The notes below the pieces were generated by a model that made no database searches, was not told the DNA's origin, and saw only the letters and a list, made by a program, of their open reading frames with translations. The position numbers and the translations under genes are program-made. A stretch of 21,431 bases of DNA, taken from assembly GCF_000720635.1 (NCBI RefSeq), contig NZ_JOCF01000099.1, positions 1-21,431 on the forward strand, given 5' to 3'. Positions 1 to 7,070 of this stretch are shown piece by piece. Source of the DNA: Streptomyces sp. NRRL WC-3742. GTDB lineage: Bacteria > Actinomycetota > Actinomycetes > Streptomycetales > Streptomycetaceae. How positions within the stretch are numbered: the first letter of the stretch is position 1; the number at the start of each line of letters is the position of its first letter.

Positions 1-861
1 GGCGGTGGACCAGTGGGCCGGGCGGGCGAGGGCGGCGGGGAGGCGGGTGGTGGCGTCGCCGCGGGCCGCGGTGAGCTGGGACTGGGTGAGGAAGAGGGCC
101 GTGCCCAGGTCGGCGCCGGCGAGGTTCGCGTCGCGGAGGTCGGCGCCGGTGAGGTCGGCGAGGCGCAGGTCGGCGCCGCGCAGGTCGGCGGCGACGAGGA
201 GGGCTCCGCGGAGGTTGGCGCCGTGCAGGTCGGCGCCGCGCAGGCGGGCGCCGAAGAGGTCGGCGCCGCGGTGCTCGCGGCGGCGGGGTACGCCGGCGCG
301 GGCGAGCTCGCTCGCGCGCAGCAGGAGTTCGGCGACGCGGCCGCGCAGGGCGGGGACGTCGACGGCCCGGATCTCCTCGGGGGTCCCTCCGGCGAGGCGG
401 TCGGTCTCCTCCAGGGCCGCGCGCAGTTCCCCGTGCAGGGGGCGGGCGGCGTCGAGGGTGAGGGCCTCGGTGAGGTGGCGGAGCAGTTCGTGGAGCTGCC
501 GCACGATCGGGAAGACCTCGAACATGGGCGCCGCGCTCCCGGGCTCCTCGCGCCAGCTGCGCCCGCCGAAGGTGACCTGGGAGACGCGCTGCCCGGCGCC
601 GAAGCACTCGTAGACGGTGCAGCCGGGGTAGCCCTCGCCGCGCAGGCGTTCGTGGATGCCGCAGCCGAAGTCGGCCCGCAGGTTGTGGCAGGGGCTGCCG
701 GCCCGCTTGTCGGCCGCGAAGTCGGTGCCGGCGGCGAACGGCAGGGCGACGCAGCAGAGCCCGAAGCAGTTGCGGCAGTCGGAGTCGAGCGGGGTCGCCC
801 CGCTCTCGGGGCCGCTCTCGGGCGCGGTCTCGGGCGCGGTCTCGGGGGCAGTCTCGGGCAT
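1..861 (-). CDS. Pentapeptide-repeat protein with Cys-rich N-terminal domain (3' end outside window)
   Basis: The frame is open from ATG at 861 to the window edge, giving 287 visible codons; the stop lies outside. The ATG follows a GGAAGGA ribosome site at 9-base spacing. Three parts are visible. The first is a low-complexity PETA/PESG repeat at residues 2-21. The second is a Cys-rich domain at about residues 28-100, starting [10 protein letters not shown] and followed by more single cysteines in [20 protein letters not shown]. The third, after a helical linker, is a run of A(D/N)Lxx pentapeptides (for example [14 protein letters not shown]). Pentapeptide repeats form a right-handed beta-helix; function varies and the ligand is unknown. 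The Cys-rich part could bind metal, which is inference. There is no signal peptide, so a cytoplasmic location is likely. The gene diverges from the acetyltransferase gene at 995. Confidence 0.85.
   Translation of the reverse strand, partial: MPETAPETAPETAPESGPESGATPLDSDCRNCFGLCCVALPFAAGTDFAADKRAGSPCHNLRADFGCGIHERLRGEGYPGCTVYECFGAGQRVSQVTFGGRSWREEPGSAAPMFEVFPIVRQLHELLRHLTEALTLDAARPLHGELRAALEETDRLAGGTPEEIRAVDVPALRGRVAELLLRASELARAGVPRRREHRGADLFGARLRGADLHGANLRGALLVAADLRGADLRLADLTGADLRDANLAGADLGTALFLTQSQLTAARGDATTRLPAALARPAHWSTA
799..858 (-). repeat. Five 12-bp in-frame repeats encoding PETA/PESG
   Basis: Directly after the start codon the pentapeptide gene carries five 12-base units, CCCGAGACCGCG and close variants. 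They encode PETA three times and PESG twice. This is a flexible acidic/proline linker that can vary in copy number by replication slippage without changing the frame. Confidence 0.8.
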
Positions 862-886
862 GGTCCGGGGTCCTTCCACCTGCGAA

Positions 887-903
887 GGCGCCGGCCCGGC
901 GCC
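887..903. promoter_or_regulatory. Perfect 17-bp palindrome in the pentapeptide gene leader
   Basis: GGCGCCGG-C-CCGGCGCC is a perfect palindrome with one central base, 26 bases upstream of the ATG at 861. On the minus strand a TAGGAT -10-like hexamer lies at 921-916, so the palindrome would fall in the first 20 or so bases of the leader. It could be an operator or an mRNA hairpin. The role is inference. Confidence 0.35.
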
Positions 904-994
904 ATGAACCCACAAATCCTACTGGGCAGGAGCACCCCCTTCCGAGTAAGGTCTGAATAGCTAAGGCGACCATTACCTCATCGGGGGCGACAGC

Positions 995-1642
995 ATGCTG
1001 GAAGCGAACATCACCGAGCTGGTCCACGCCTGGATCTCGGGCTGGACGGTCTCGCGCGGGGCCTCCGATCCGGTCGAGCAGCCCTGGGGCTGGTCGATCG
1101 ACGTCGGCGCGCCGGACCGGGAGGTGGGCCGGCACGTGCTGCCGGAGCCCACCGAGGCCGAGGTCCGCAAGATCGCCGAGGAGACGACCGCCCCGACCAC
1201 CTGGCTCAAGCTGTTCACCGACGACGCCGTGGTCCGCCCGTGGCTGGACCCGCGGTGGAAGCTCGACCTGCCCGGCTTCCTGATGACCACCTCGCTCACC
1301 CCGGAACGCGCCCTCACCCCGGCCGGCTACACCGTGACCACCTGGGAGCGCGGCGGCGTCCTGCGGGCGCTGGTGCGCACGACGGACGGCCACCAGGCCG
1401 CCCGGGGCCAGGTGGGCCTGGCCGGCCCGATCGCCGTCGCGGACCAGATCACGACCGCCCCCGAACACCGCCGCCGGGGCCTGGGCCGGCTGGTGATGCG
1501 CACCCTGCAGTCCGCCGCGTACGAGAGCGGCGCCCGTACGGGGGTGCTGGTCGGCACCCCCGAGGGCCAGGCGCTCTACCGCACGATGGGCTGGGCCACC
1601 CGCTCCCCGATGGCGAGCTTCGTCCTGACGGACGAGGGCTGA
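995..1642 (+). CDS. GNAT-family N-acetyltransferase
   Basis: A 215-residue protein whose C-terminal half carries the GNAT acetyl-CoA site. The motif-A segment starts at I152 (ITTAPEHRRRGLGR), giving the R-x-x-G-x-G pyrophosphate loop at 159-164. It is followed by a helix and the EGQALYRTMGW segment near the C-terminus, typical of the motif-B region. GNAT enzymes move an acetyl group from acetyl-CoA to an amine; the substrate cannot be read here. The N-terminal 120 residues are not recognisable as a standard GNAT arm and may be substrate-specific. The start is ATG after a weak GGGGGCG site. The gene converges on the SGNH hydrolase gene with 28 bases between stops and no clear terminator. Cytoplasmic. 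Confidence 0.85.
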   Translation: MLEANITELVHAWISGWTVSRGASDPVEQPWGWSIDVGAPDREVGRHVLPEPTEAEVRKIAEETTAPTTWLKLFTDDAVVRPWLDPRWKLDLPGFLMTTSLTPERALTPAGYTVTTWERGGVLRALVRTTDGHQAARGQVGLAGPIAVADQITTAPEHRRRGLGRLVMRTLQSAAYESGARTGVLVGTPEGQALYRTMGWATRSPMASFVLTDEG

Positions 1643-1670
1643 CGCTCCCGGAGGACCCCCTGACGCGGCA

Positions 1671-2447
1671 CTAGTACGGCAGCAGCTCCGCCCGCTTCGG
1701 CGGGCGGCCGTCGCCGGAGGAGCGGCCGGTGAGGCGGCGGCCGATCCACGGGCCGAGGTGGGTGCGCAGCCAGCGGGCGTCGGAGCGGAGCTTCTCGGTG
1801 CGGCCGGCGGGGGCGGTGGGCGGGAGCGGGGCGCGCCAGTCGAAGGCGGCGGGGCGGCCGAGGGCTTCCAGGACGCCGGCGGCGACGCGGCGGTGGCCTT
1901 CGGGTGAGAGGTGGAGACGGTCCTCGTCCCAGAGGCGGCGGTCGTCGAAGCAGGGTGCCGAGAAGAGGTCGACGGCGGCGAAGCCGTCCTCCTGGCAGAT
2001 CTCCTGCACGAAGGACTTCATCCGCAGGATGGCGGGCAGCAGCCGGGCGCTGCCCGCGAGGCGGCGGGTGGGGTCGGTGCTGGTGAACAGGACGACGGTG
2101 GCGCCGGTGGCGCGCAGTTCGGTGGCGCAGTGGCCGAGGAGGCGTTCCACCCGCTCGAGGTCGCAGCCTGGGCGCAGCACGTCGTTGAGGCCGCCGGCGA
2201 GGGTGACGAGTTCGGCGCCCATGGCGGCGGCGGGGGCGAGCTGTTCGTCGTGGATCTGGCCGATGAGCTTGCCGCGGACGGCGAGGTTGGCGTAGCGGAA
2301 GCCGGGGGTCTCGGCGGCGAGTTCGGTGGCGACGCGGTCGGCCCAGCCGCGGTACTGTCCGTCGGCGAGCAGGTCGTCGCACATGCCTTCGGTGAAGGAG
2401 TCGCCGACCGCGACGTAACTGGCGTAGCTGCGGTGCGTGGTGGGCAC
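1671..2447 (-). CDS. Cytoplasmic SGNH/GDSL-family hydrolase
   Basis: I choose the GTG at 2447 (258 aa) because a GGAG site lies 7 bases upstream and the protein then begins PTTHRSYASYVAVGDSFTEG. A longer ATG reading from 2558 adds a basic low-complexity tail. All SGNH blocks are present: block I GDSFTEG with nucleophile Ser17, block II Gly in NLAVRGK, block III GGLNDV with Asn88, and block V D176-x-x-H179 in DRLHLSPEGH. The family hydrolyses esters and thioesters; the substrate is unknown. No signal peptide or membrane segment is seen, unlike the secreted SGNH enzyme at 11489. The C-terminal 50 residues (basic, ending PPKRAELLPY) lie outside the core fold. Probably transcribed alone. Confidence 0.9.
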   Translation of the reverse strand: MPTTHRSYASYVAVGDSFTEGMCDDLLADGQYRGWADRVATELAAETPGFRYANLAVRGKLIGQIHDEQLAPAAAMGAELVTLAGGLNDVLRPGCDLERVERLLGHCATELRATGATVVLFTSTDPTRRLAGSARLLPAILRMKSFVQEICQEDGFAAVDLFSAPCFDDRRLWDEDRLHLSPEGHRRVAAGVLEALGRPAAFDWRAPLPPTAPAGRTEKLRSDARWLRTHLGPWIGRRLTGRSSGDGRPPKRAELLPY

Positions 2448-2634
2448 GGGCCGGCTCCGTTTCTTTCCCCGGGAGTTTCGACGCCCGGAAGCATCGACGG
2501 TCCGACGATCGTACGCGGGCGCACGTGCCGGGGCGCGAGCGGGGAGGCGCGCGCTCATTCGGCGCCGAGTGTCCGTTTATCGGCTCGCGCCATCCTGGAC
2601 GCGCGGGGCGGCGGCCGGCGACGGGGGCCTTGCC

Positions 2635-2686
2635 GCCGCTCTGCCCCGCCGATCTGCCCCGCCGCTCTGCCCTGCCGCTCCGCCCC
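2635..2686. repeat. Four 13-bp tandem repeats 3' of the HxlR gene
   Basis: The 244-base stretch between the SGNH gene start and the HxlR gene stop contains no gene. Its most ordered part is GCCGCTCTGCCCC repeated four times without gaps (2635, 2648, 2661, 2674), with one or two substitutions per unit. The array ends 5 bases from the HxlR stop codon. The rest is GC-rich sequence holding the SGNH promoter. Confidence 0.8.
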
Positions 2687-2691
2687 GGTGT

Positions 2692-3075
2692 TCACCCCGT
2701 GGCGACCGCGCTCCGAGCCGTGACCCAGTGCTCGCGCACCGCGTCGGTGGGCCGCTGCTCACCCAGGGCGGGCAGGCCCCACTGCCCCAACGCCTCGATC
2801 ACGGGCCGCAGTTCGCGCCCTCGCCCGGTCAGCTCGTACACCGTGCCGCTGGCCGGGCGCTCCAGCTTGCGCCGGGTCGCGAGCCCGTCGCCCTCGAGCT
2901 GCTTGAGCCGGGTGGCGAGGATGTCGGTGGAGACACCGGGCAGGTCGGCGTGCAGGTCGGTGTAGCGGCGCGGGCCGTCGAGGAGTTCACGGACGATCAG
3001 GAGGCTCCAGCGCTCCCCCACCGCGTCCAGGGCGCGGGCGACGGCGCAGTACTGGTCGTAGCTTCGGCGTGACAT
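2692..3075 (-). CDS. HxlR-family winged-helix transcriptional regulator
   Basis: A 127-residue protein with the classic HxlR layout. An N-terminal Cys (YDQYC, residue 10) is followed by ALDAVGERWSLLIVRELL, then the recognition region PGVSTDILATRLKQLEGDGL and the wing RKLERPASGTVYELTGRG. HxlR regulators are small dimeric DNA-binding proteins, often redox- or aldehyde-responsive and often controlling a divergent neighbour. I choose ATG 3075 because a TATGCT -10 element ends 7 bases upstream, which predicts a leaderless mRNA beginning at that ATG. In-frame ATG 3087 and TTG 3093 lie inside the promoter. The CCAA/TTGG inverted repeats between this gene and the aminotransferase gene suggest autorepression plus control of that gene. 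The exact signal is unknown. Confidence 0.9.
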   Translation of the reverse strand: MSRRSYDQYCAVARALDAVGERWSLLIVRELLDGPRRYTDLHADLPGVSTDILATRLKQLEGDGLATRRKLERPASGTVYELTGRGRELRPVIEALGQWGLPALGEQRPTDAVREHWVTARSAVATG

Positions 3076-3082
3076 GAGGATC

Positions 3083-3128
3083 AGCATAGCCAAGAGGTTG
3101 GACTTTCCAAGTACTCACTTGGTAGAAC
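3083..3128. promoter_or_regulatory. Divergent promoter with HxlR-type operator
   Basis: On the minus strand, TTGGAA (3110-3105) and TATGCT (3088-3083) have a 16-base spacer and point to a leaderless HxlR transcript. On the plus strand, TTGGAC (3098-3103) and TAGAAC (3123-3128) may serve the aminotransferase gene, although the spacer is long at 19. Both are overlapped by inverted repeats: CCAAGT-ACTC-ACTTGG at 3107-3122, plus CCAA-GAGG-TTGG at 3090-3101 and TTGGA-CTT-TCCAA at 3098-3110. Binding of the regulator here would cover both promoters; this is inference from layout. Confidence 0.6.
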
Positions 3129-3177
3129 AAAGCATCAGCAGCGAATCTGGCGGTTGACGACGGTCGGGAGGCCGCAG

Positions 3178-4392
3178 ATGGAGTTTCGGCAGTCGAGCAA
3201 GCTGAACGACGTGTGTTACGAGATCCGGGGCCCGGTGGTCGACCAGGCCAACGCCCTGGAGGAGGCCGGGCACAGCGTCCTGCGGCTGAACACCGGCAAC
3301 CCGGCGCCGTTCGGCTTCGACGCGCCGGAGGAGATCATCCAGGACATCATCCGCAACCTCCCCCGCGCCCACGGCTACAGCGACTCGCGCGGCATCCTGC
3401 CCGCCCGGCGCGCGGTCGTGCAGTACTACCAGCAGCGCGGCGTCCAGGGCGTCACCGTCAACGACGTCTACCTCGGCAACGGCGCCTCCGAGCTGATCCA
3501 GATGGCCGTCACCGCGCTGGTGGACGACGGCGACGAGGTGCTCGTGCCGATGCCCGACTACCCGCTGTGGACGGCGGCGGTGCGGCTGGCCGGCGGCAAG
3601 GCCGTGCACTACCTGTGCGACGAGGAGGCCGAGTGGTACCCGGACCTCGAGGACATCGCCGCGAAGATCACCGCCCGCACCAAGGCCATCGTCGTCATCA
3701 ACCCCAACAACCCCACGGGCGCGGTCTACCCGAAGGAGCTGCTGGAGGGCATCCTCGACCTGGCCCGCCGTCACCACCTGATGGTCCTGGCCGACGAGAT
3801 CTACGACAAGATCCTCTACGACGGCGCCGAGCACCACTGCCTGGCCGCGCTCGCCGACGACGTGCTCACCCTCACCTTCAACGGCCTCTCCAAGTCCTAC
3901 CGGGTCGCGGGCTTCCGCAGCGGCTGGCTGGTCGTCTCCGGCCCCAAGCAGCACGCCGCCGACTACCTCGAGGGCCTCACCATGCTCTCCGGCATGCGGC
4001 TGTGCCCCAACGTGCCCGCCCAGTACGCCGTGCAGGCGGCACTCGGCGGCCACCAGTCCATCAACGACCTGGTCCTGCCCGGCGGACGGCTCACCGAGCA
4101 GCGCGACATCGCGGTGCGGGCGCTCAACGAGATCCCGGGCGTCAGCTGCGTCAAGCCCAAGGGCGCGCTGTACGCCTTCGCCAGGCTCGACCCGGCCGTG
4201 CACCGGATCGTGGACGACGAGCGGTTCGTCCTGGACCTGCTGCTGCGCGAGAAGATCCACGTCGTCCAGGGCACCGGCTTCAACTGGCCCCGCCCGGACC
4301 ACTTCCGCTTCGTCACCCTGCCGCGCGCCGACGACCTGGAGACGGCGATCAACCGGATCGGGCGCTTCCTGGCGACGTACCGGCAGGTCTGA
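3178..4392 (+). CDS. PLP-dependent aminotransferase (AlaA-like, class I/II)
   Basis: A 404-residue fold-type I aminotransferase. Visible motifs are the N-terminal EIRGPV and LNTGNPAPFGF substrate region, NPNNPTGAVY beginning at N175, DEIYDK with the PLP-ring Asp206 and Tyr209, and NGLSKSYRVAGFRSGW with Schiff-base Lys239. Length and wording resemble E. coli AlaA/YfbQ and its actinobacterial relatives, which interconvert pyruvate and alanine with glutamate. The substrate is inferred from resemblance only. I choose ATG 3178 because GGGAGG sits 6 bases upstream; an in-frame ATG at 3154 lacks such a site. The gene diverges from the HxlR gene and is probably controlled by it. The YnfA-like gene begins 18 bases after its stop. 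Confidence 0.9.
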   Translation: MEFRQSSKLNDVCYEIRGPVVDQANALEEAGHSVLRLNTGNPAPFGFDAPEEIIQDIIRNLPRAHGYSDSRGILPARRAVVQYYQQRGVQGVTVNDVYLGNGASELIQMAVTALVDDGDEVLVPMPDYPLWTAAVRLAGGKAVHYLCDEEAEWYPDLEDIAAKITARTKAIVVINPNNPTGAVYPKELLEGILDLARRHHLMVLADEIYDKILYDGAEHHCLAALADDVLTLTFNGLSKSYRVAGFRSGWLVVSGPKQHAADYLEGLTMLSGMRLCPNVPAQYAVQAALGGHQSINDLVLPGGRLTEQRDIAVRALNEIPGVSCVKPKGALYAFARLDPAVHRIVDDERFVLDLLLREKIHVVQGTGFNWPRPDHFRFVTLPRADDLETAINRIGRFLATYRQV

Positions 4393-4410
4393 GCGCCTAC
4401 GCTCGGCCGC

Positions 4411-4743
4411 ATGACCGTCCTGCGCTCCATCGCCCTGTTCGTCCTCGCCGCGCTCGCCGAGATCGGCGGCTGCTGGCTGGTCTGGCAGAGCGTGCGCGAG
4501 CAACGGCCGTGGTGGCTGGCCGGGTTGGGCGTGGTGGCGCTCGGCGCGTACGGCTTCGTCGCGGCACTGCAGCCGGACGCGAACTTCGGCCGGGTGCTGG
4601 CCGCGTACGGCGGGGTGTTCGTGGCCGGGTCGCTGCTGTGGGGCGTGGCCGTGGACGGCTTCCGGCCCAGCCGCTACGACGTGGTGGGCGCGCTGGTCTG
4701 CCTGGCCGGGGTCGCCGTGATCATGTACGGGCCCCGGCGCTGA
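4411..4743 (+). CDS. YnfA/UPF0060-family small membrane protein
   Basis: A 110-residue protein with four hydrophobic segments: [58 protein letters not shown] and [17 protein letters not shown]. The family signatures [26 protein letters not shown] and [14 protein letters not shown] are present. YnfA proteins resemble small-multidrug-resistance transporters in size and topology, but their substrate is mostly unestablished. The gene lies 18 bases behind the aminotransferase and may be cotranscribed. A TACGCT hexamer at 4398-4403, 7 bases before the ATG, could also give a leaderless transcript, and no clear ribosome site is visible. Its TGA stop falls in the loop of the terminator hairpin. Confidence 0.88.
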   Translation: MTVLRSIALFVLAALAEIGGCWLVWQSVREQRPWWLAGLGVVALGAYGFVAALQPDANFGRVLAAYGGVFVAGSLLWGVAVDGFRPSRYDVVGALVCLAGVAVIMYGPRR

Positions 4744-4768
4744 GGCCAACCCTCGACGCCGGGGCCCG
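4728..4768. terminator. Bidirectional terminator hairpin between convergent genes
   Basis: CGGGCCCCGGCG (4728-4739) pairs perfectly with CGCCGGGGCCCG (4757-4768) across a 17-base loop, forming a 12-bp GC stem. The left arm is the last coding part of the YnfA-like gene and its TGA is in the loop. The hairpin sits 18 bases from the stop of the convergent phosphatase gene. There is no U-tract, as is usual for Streptomyces terminators. Confidence 0.7.
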
Positions 4769-4785
4769 GTACGGGAGTCGGCGGG

Positions 4786-6453
4786 CTACCAGCCCCAGCC
4801 GCCGCCCTCGCCGTCGTCGTCGCGGCCGGAGTCCCAGCCCTCGCCGACCTTGCGCTGGATCGAGTAGTTGTCGATCTGCTTGCCGTCCTCGGTCAGTGCG
4901 GTGACCTTCATGACGGACTTCTGGCCCAGGTGCGCCGGGGTGACGTCGACCTTGATGAACGAGTAGCCGGTGTAGCGCACCCGCGACCACTGGATGGTCT
5001 CGGTGGTCTTCACCCGGCCCTTGCTCCAGTAGTAGGTCTTGACCTCGTCCTGGTGGTTCTCGTGGCCCTCGTAGGTGTCGGGCACGTCGAACTTGTACAG
5101 GCTGCGGCCGGCGGCGCCCGCGGTCACGTAGACCACGCCGTCCTTCTCGGGCTCGATGGTGGCGCCGCTGGGCACCTGCTTCGAGACCTTGTTGCCGAGG
5201 ATGGCGTCGGTGCGCTCGTAGATGTGGTTGTGGCCGTTGATGACCAGGTCCACGCGGTACTTCTCGAACAGCGGCACCCACGCCTCGCGGACGCCGCCTT
5301 CGGAGGCGTGCGCCACCGTGGTGGAGAAGGCGCAGTGGTGGAAGAAGACCACGATGAAGTCGATGGTCTCGTCGCTGCGCAGGTCCTTGAGGGTGCGGTC
5401 CAGCCACTTGGTCTGCTTGCCCGCCGAGATGCCCAGGTTCGCCGGGATCTCGTAGGAGACGTCGTTGGCGTCGAGGGAGATGACGCCGACGTTCTTGTAG
5501 CGGAAGGTGTAGACGCCGGGGACGGTGCGCGGGTCCGGGCCGTTGTCGGGCAGGTAGAAGCGGGTGTTCTCGCCGCCGTAGCCGTTGGGCGAGTACCACG
5601 CCTCGACGTCGTGGTTGCCGTAGGCGACCATCCACGGGATCTCGGCGGCGACCGTCTCGGTCTGGACCAGGAAGTCGTCCCAGGTCTTCGCGTTGAAGAC
5701 GGACTTGTCCGGGTCGGTGCCGGAACCGGCCGGGTCGGCGTAGCAGATGTCGCCGGCGTGCAGGTGGAAGGCCGGCTTCTGGGCCTTGATGATGTGGTCG
5801 TTGCCGGCCGCGTGGGCGCTGACACCCTGGTCGCCGAAGGCGGTGAAGGTGAACGGCTCGTACACCTTGCCCCAGCGGTGGTCGCGCGAGGGCGCGGTGC
5901 GGAAGGTGTGCAGCGTGGAGATCTGCTGCTGCGAGGCCGGGTCGAAGCCCTGGTGGCCGACGCCGTAGTAGTACGTGGTGTCGGGGTGGAGGTCCTCGAG
6001 CGCCACGTGCAGGTAGTACTGGTCCACCGGCTGGCCGGTGGGGGTCAGCGCCGGGGTGTGGAGGGCGCGCACCTCGGCCTCGACCTTGTGGCTGAGGTCC
6101 CACGGCTGCTTGCCGAAGCGCAGGAACGGCTTCTTGACCGGCGCCGGCACCTGCCAGGAGATGCGGAACTGGGTGTCCGGCTCGGGGCCGAACTGGAGGT
6201 GACGGCCCACCGGTGCGACCAGGGCGCCGTCGATGCCGGCCGTCGTACCGTCCGTCAGCAGCTGCGGGCTGGCCGGGGCGGCGAAGGCGTTGCCGGTGCC
6301 GAGCGCGCCGCCGATGGCGACGGCGCCCACGGTGACGGCGCCGGCGCGCAGCATCCGGCGGCGGGAGAAGCGGGCACGGAGGTACTCGTGCTGCTCGGCC
6401 ATGCTCATGCGGTCGGCGAGCTTCGCCGGCACGCCCATGTTGGGGATATCCAT
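4786..6453 (-). CDS. Tat-exported purple-acid-phosphatase-like metallophosphoesterase
   Basis: A 555-residue secreted enzyme read from ATG 6453 (GAGAGAG ribosome site about 8 bases upstream). The N-terminus carries a Tat signal with SRRRML at 30-35, a hydrophobic stretch and likely cleavage near AFA58. A fibronectin-like N-domain follows (RISWQVPAP, TTYYYGVGHQ), then the catalytic domain. All metal ligands are present: D208 (FGDQG), D235 and Y238 (GDICY), N280-H281 (GNHD), H372/H373 (FFHHC), H408 and H410 (GHNHIYER). The C-terminal AGAAGRSLYKF matches the purple acid phosphatase C-domain. Members hydrolyse phosphate monoesters, so a role in phosphate scavenging outside the cell is likely. A candidate PHO box lies upstream. 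The odd C-terminal tail is Gly/Asp-rich and ends GWGW. An ATG at 6600 is in frame but adds an implausible leader. Confidence 0.92.
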   Translation of the reverse strand: MDIPNMGVPAKLADRMSMAEQHEYLRARFSRRRMLRAGAVTVGAVAIGGALGTGNAFAAPASPQLLTDGTTAGIDGALVAPVGRHLQFGPEPDTQFRISWQVPAPVKKPFLRFGKQPWDLSHKVEAEVRALHTPALTPTGQPVDQYYLHVALEDLHPDTTYYYGVGHQGFDPASQQQISTLHTFRTAPSRDHRWGKVYEPFTFTAFGDQGVSAHAAGNDHIIKAQKPAFHLHAGDICYADPAGSGTDPDKSVFNAKTWDDFLVQTETVAAEIPWMVAYGNHDVEAWYSPNGYGGENTRFYLPDNGPDPRTVPGVYTFRYKNVGVISLDANDVSYEIPANLGISAGKQTKWLDRTLKDLRSDETIDFIVVFFHHCAFSTTVAHASEGGVREAWVPLFEKYRVDLVINGHNHIYERTDAILGNKVSKQVPSGATIEPEKDGVVYVTAGAAGRSLYKFDVPDTYEGHENHQDEVKTYYWSKGRVKTTETIQWSRVRYTGYSFIKVDVTPAHLGQKSVMKVTALTEDGKQIDNYSIQRKVGEGWDSGRDDDGEGGGWGW

Positions 6454-6471
6454 GCGCGGGACTCTCTCAGT

Positions 6472-6504
6472 GGAGCGTTGACCGCACACGGACGCGCGGT
6501 GAAC
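6472..6504 (-). promoter_or_regulatory. Candidate PHO box upstream of the phosphatase
   Basis: Reading the minus strand from 6504, three successive 11-base units are GTTCACCGCGC, GTCCGTGTGCG and GTCAACGCTCC. The first matches the core of the Streptomyces PhoP direct-repeat unit (GTTCACC); the others match only partly. The array ends 18 bases before the start codon. Location upstream of a phosphatase supports PhoP control, but the match is incomplete. Confidence 0.3.
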
Positions 6505-6525
6505 GGGTTGCAGCGCACTGCCCCT

Positions 6526-6543
6526 TCGAACACCAATGTTCGA
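6526..6543. promoter_or_regulatory. Perfect 7-bp inverted repeat, possible operator
   Basis: TCGAACA-CCAA-TGTTCGA is a perfect palindrome with a 4-base centre, 73 bases upstream of the phosphatase start. It resembles an actinobacterial SOS box but the half-sites are two bases too far apart. The cognate regulator is unknown. Confidence 0.4.
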
Positions 6544-6649
6544 CCATGAACAGGTAAAGAGCATGTACATACCGGCTCGATCGCACATCATGGCCCCCAC
6601 CCGTGCGACGAGTTGATTCCGCGCCAGGGGGCCAGGGGGCGTCCTTTTC

Positions 6650-6904
6650 TCAGGCGCCGGGTTCGTCCCACTGGGTCGCGGCCCGGTTTCCGGTGCCGTC
6701 GCAGGTACGGCAGATCTCGTCCCGGTACGCCTGCTTGGCGCCCGCCGCGTCCACCCGGTAGCGGACGTACACGCCGGTGCCGTCGCAGAGGAAGCAGTTG
6801 CCGCCCCCGCCGCCCATCTCGGTGGTACCGGTGCCCTGGCACGTCCGGCAGCTGAGGCCGGCGGTCCGCCCGGTGCCCGCGCAGATGCGGCAGACCAGCG
6901 TCAT
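6650..6904 (-). CDS. Stand-alone DnaJ-type zinc-finger protein (four CxxCxGxG motifs)
   Basis: An 84-residue protein made almost entirely of the DnaJ cysteine-rich module. It has CRICAGTG at 5-12, CRTCQGTG at 19-26, CFLCDGTG at 37-44 and CRTCDGTG at 65-72. In DnaJ/Hsp40 four such motifs bind two zinc ions and help bind unfolded substrates; here there is no J domain and no C-terminal substrate domain. Function is unknown: a zinc-binding chaperone accessory, redox protein or adaptor are all possible. ATG 6904 follows a strong AGGAGG site. The spacing between motifs 2 and 3 (polyglycine) and between 3 and 4 (20 residues with an YRDEI segment) resembles true DnaJ zinc domains. A TACCAT hexamer upstream may be its -10. 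Cytoplasmic. Confidence 0.85.
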   Translation of the reverse strand: MTLVCRICAGTGRTAGLSCRTCQGTGTTEMGGGGGNCFLCDGTGVYVRYRVDAAGAKQAYRDEICRTCDGTGNRAATQWDEPGA

Positions 6905-7018
6905 CCTCGTCCTCCTGCCCCCGGAACCGCCCGATGCCTCCGGTCATGGTAGTGGTGACGCCCACGGGGGCGCCCGGGAGAAGCCGATCTGACGGACCGT
7001 CGCGGTAGGGTGCCCCCG

Positions 7019-7070
7019 CTCACTCCCGCCTCACTCCCCCGCCACTCCCGCCTCGCTCCCGCCTCACTCG
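7019..7070. repeat. 11-bp tandem repeats overlapping the ferredoxin-like gene stop
   Basis: CTCACTCCCGC recurs in near-tandem at 7019, 7030, 7042 (one base short), 7052 and 7063. The ferredoxin-like gene's stop (TCA at 7064-7066 on the plus strand) is inside the last unit, so each unit downstream resembles a copy of the stop region. The rest of the interval 6905-7018 holds the promoter of the DnaJ-like gene and a small CGCCC/GGGCG stem near 6960-6974, but no gene. Confidence 0.7.

Noticed and set aside
2635..2686. CRISPR array
   Set aside because: Units are contiguous 13-bp repeats without spacers, as are the other arrays in the window.
4411..4743. Calling the YnfA-like protein a drug efflux pump
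   Set aside because: Topology resembles SMR pumps, but the SMR Glu-centred motif and an established substrate are not visible.
6526..6543. LexA/SOS box
   Set aside because: The CGAAC and GTTCG halves are six bases apart rather than four, and the neighbour is a phosphatase rather than a DNA repair gene.
6454..6600. Longer N-terminus of the phosphatase from ATG 6600
   Set aside because: It would place 49 non-signal residues ahead of the Tat region; ATG 6453 has a ribosome site and gives a normal Tat leader.
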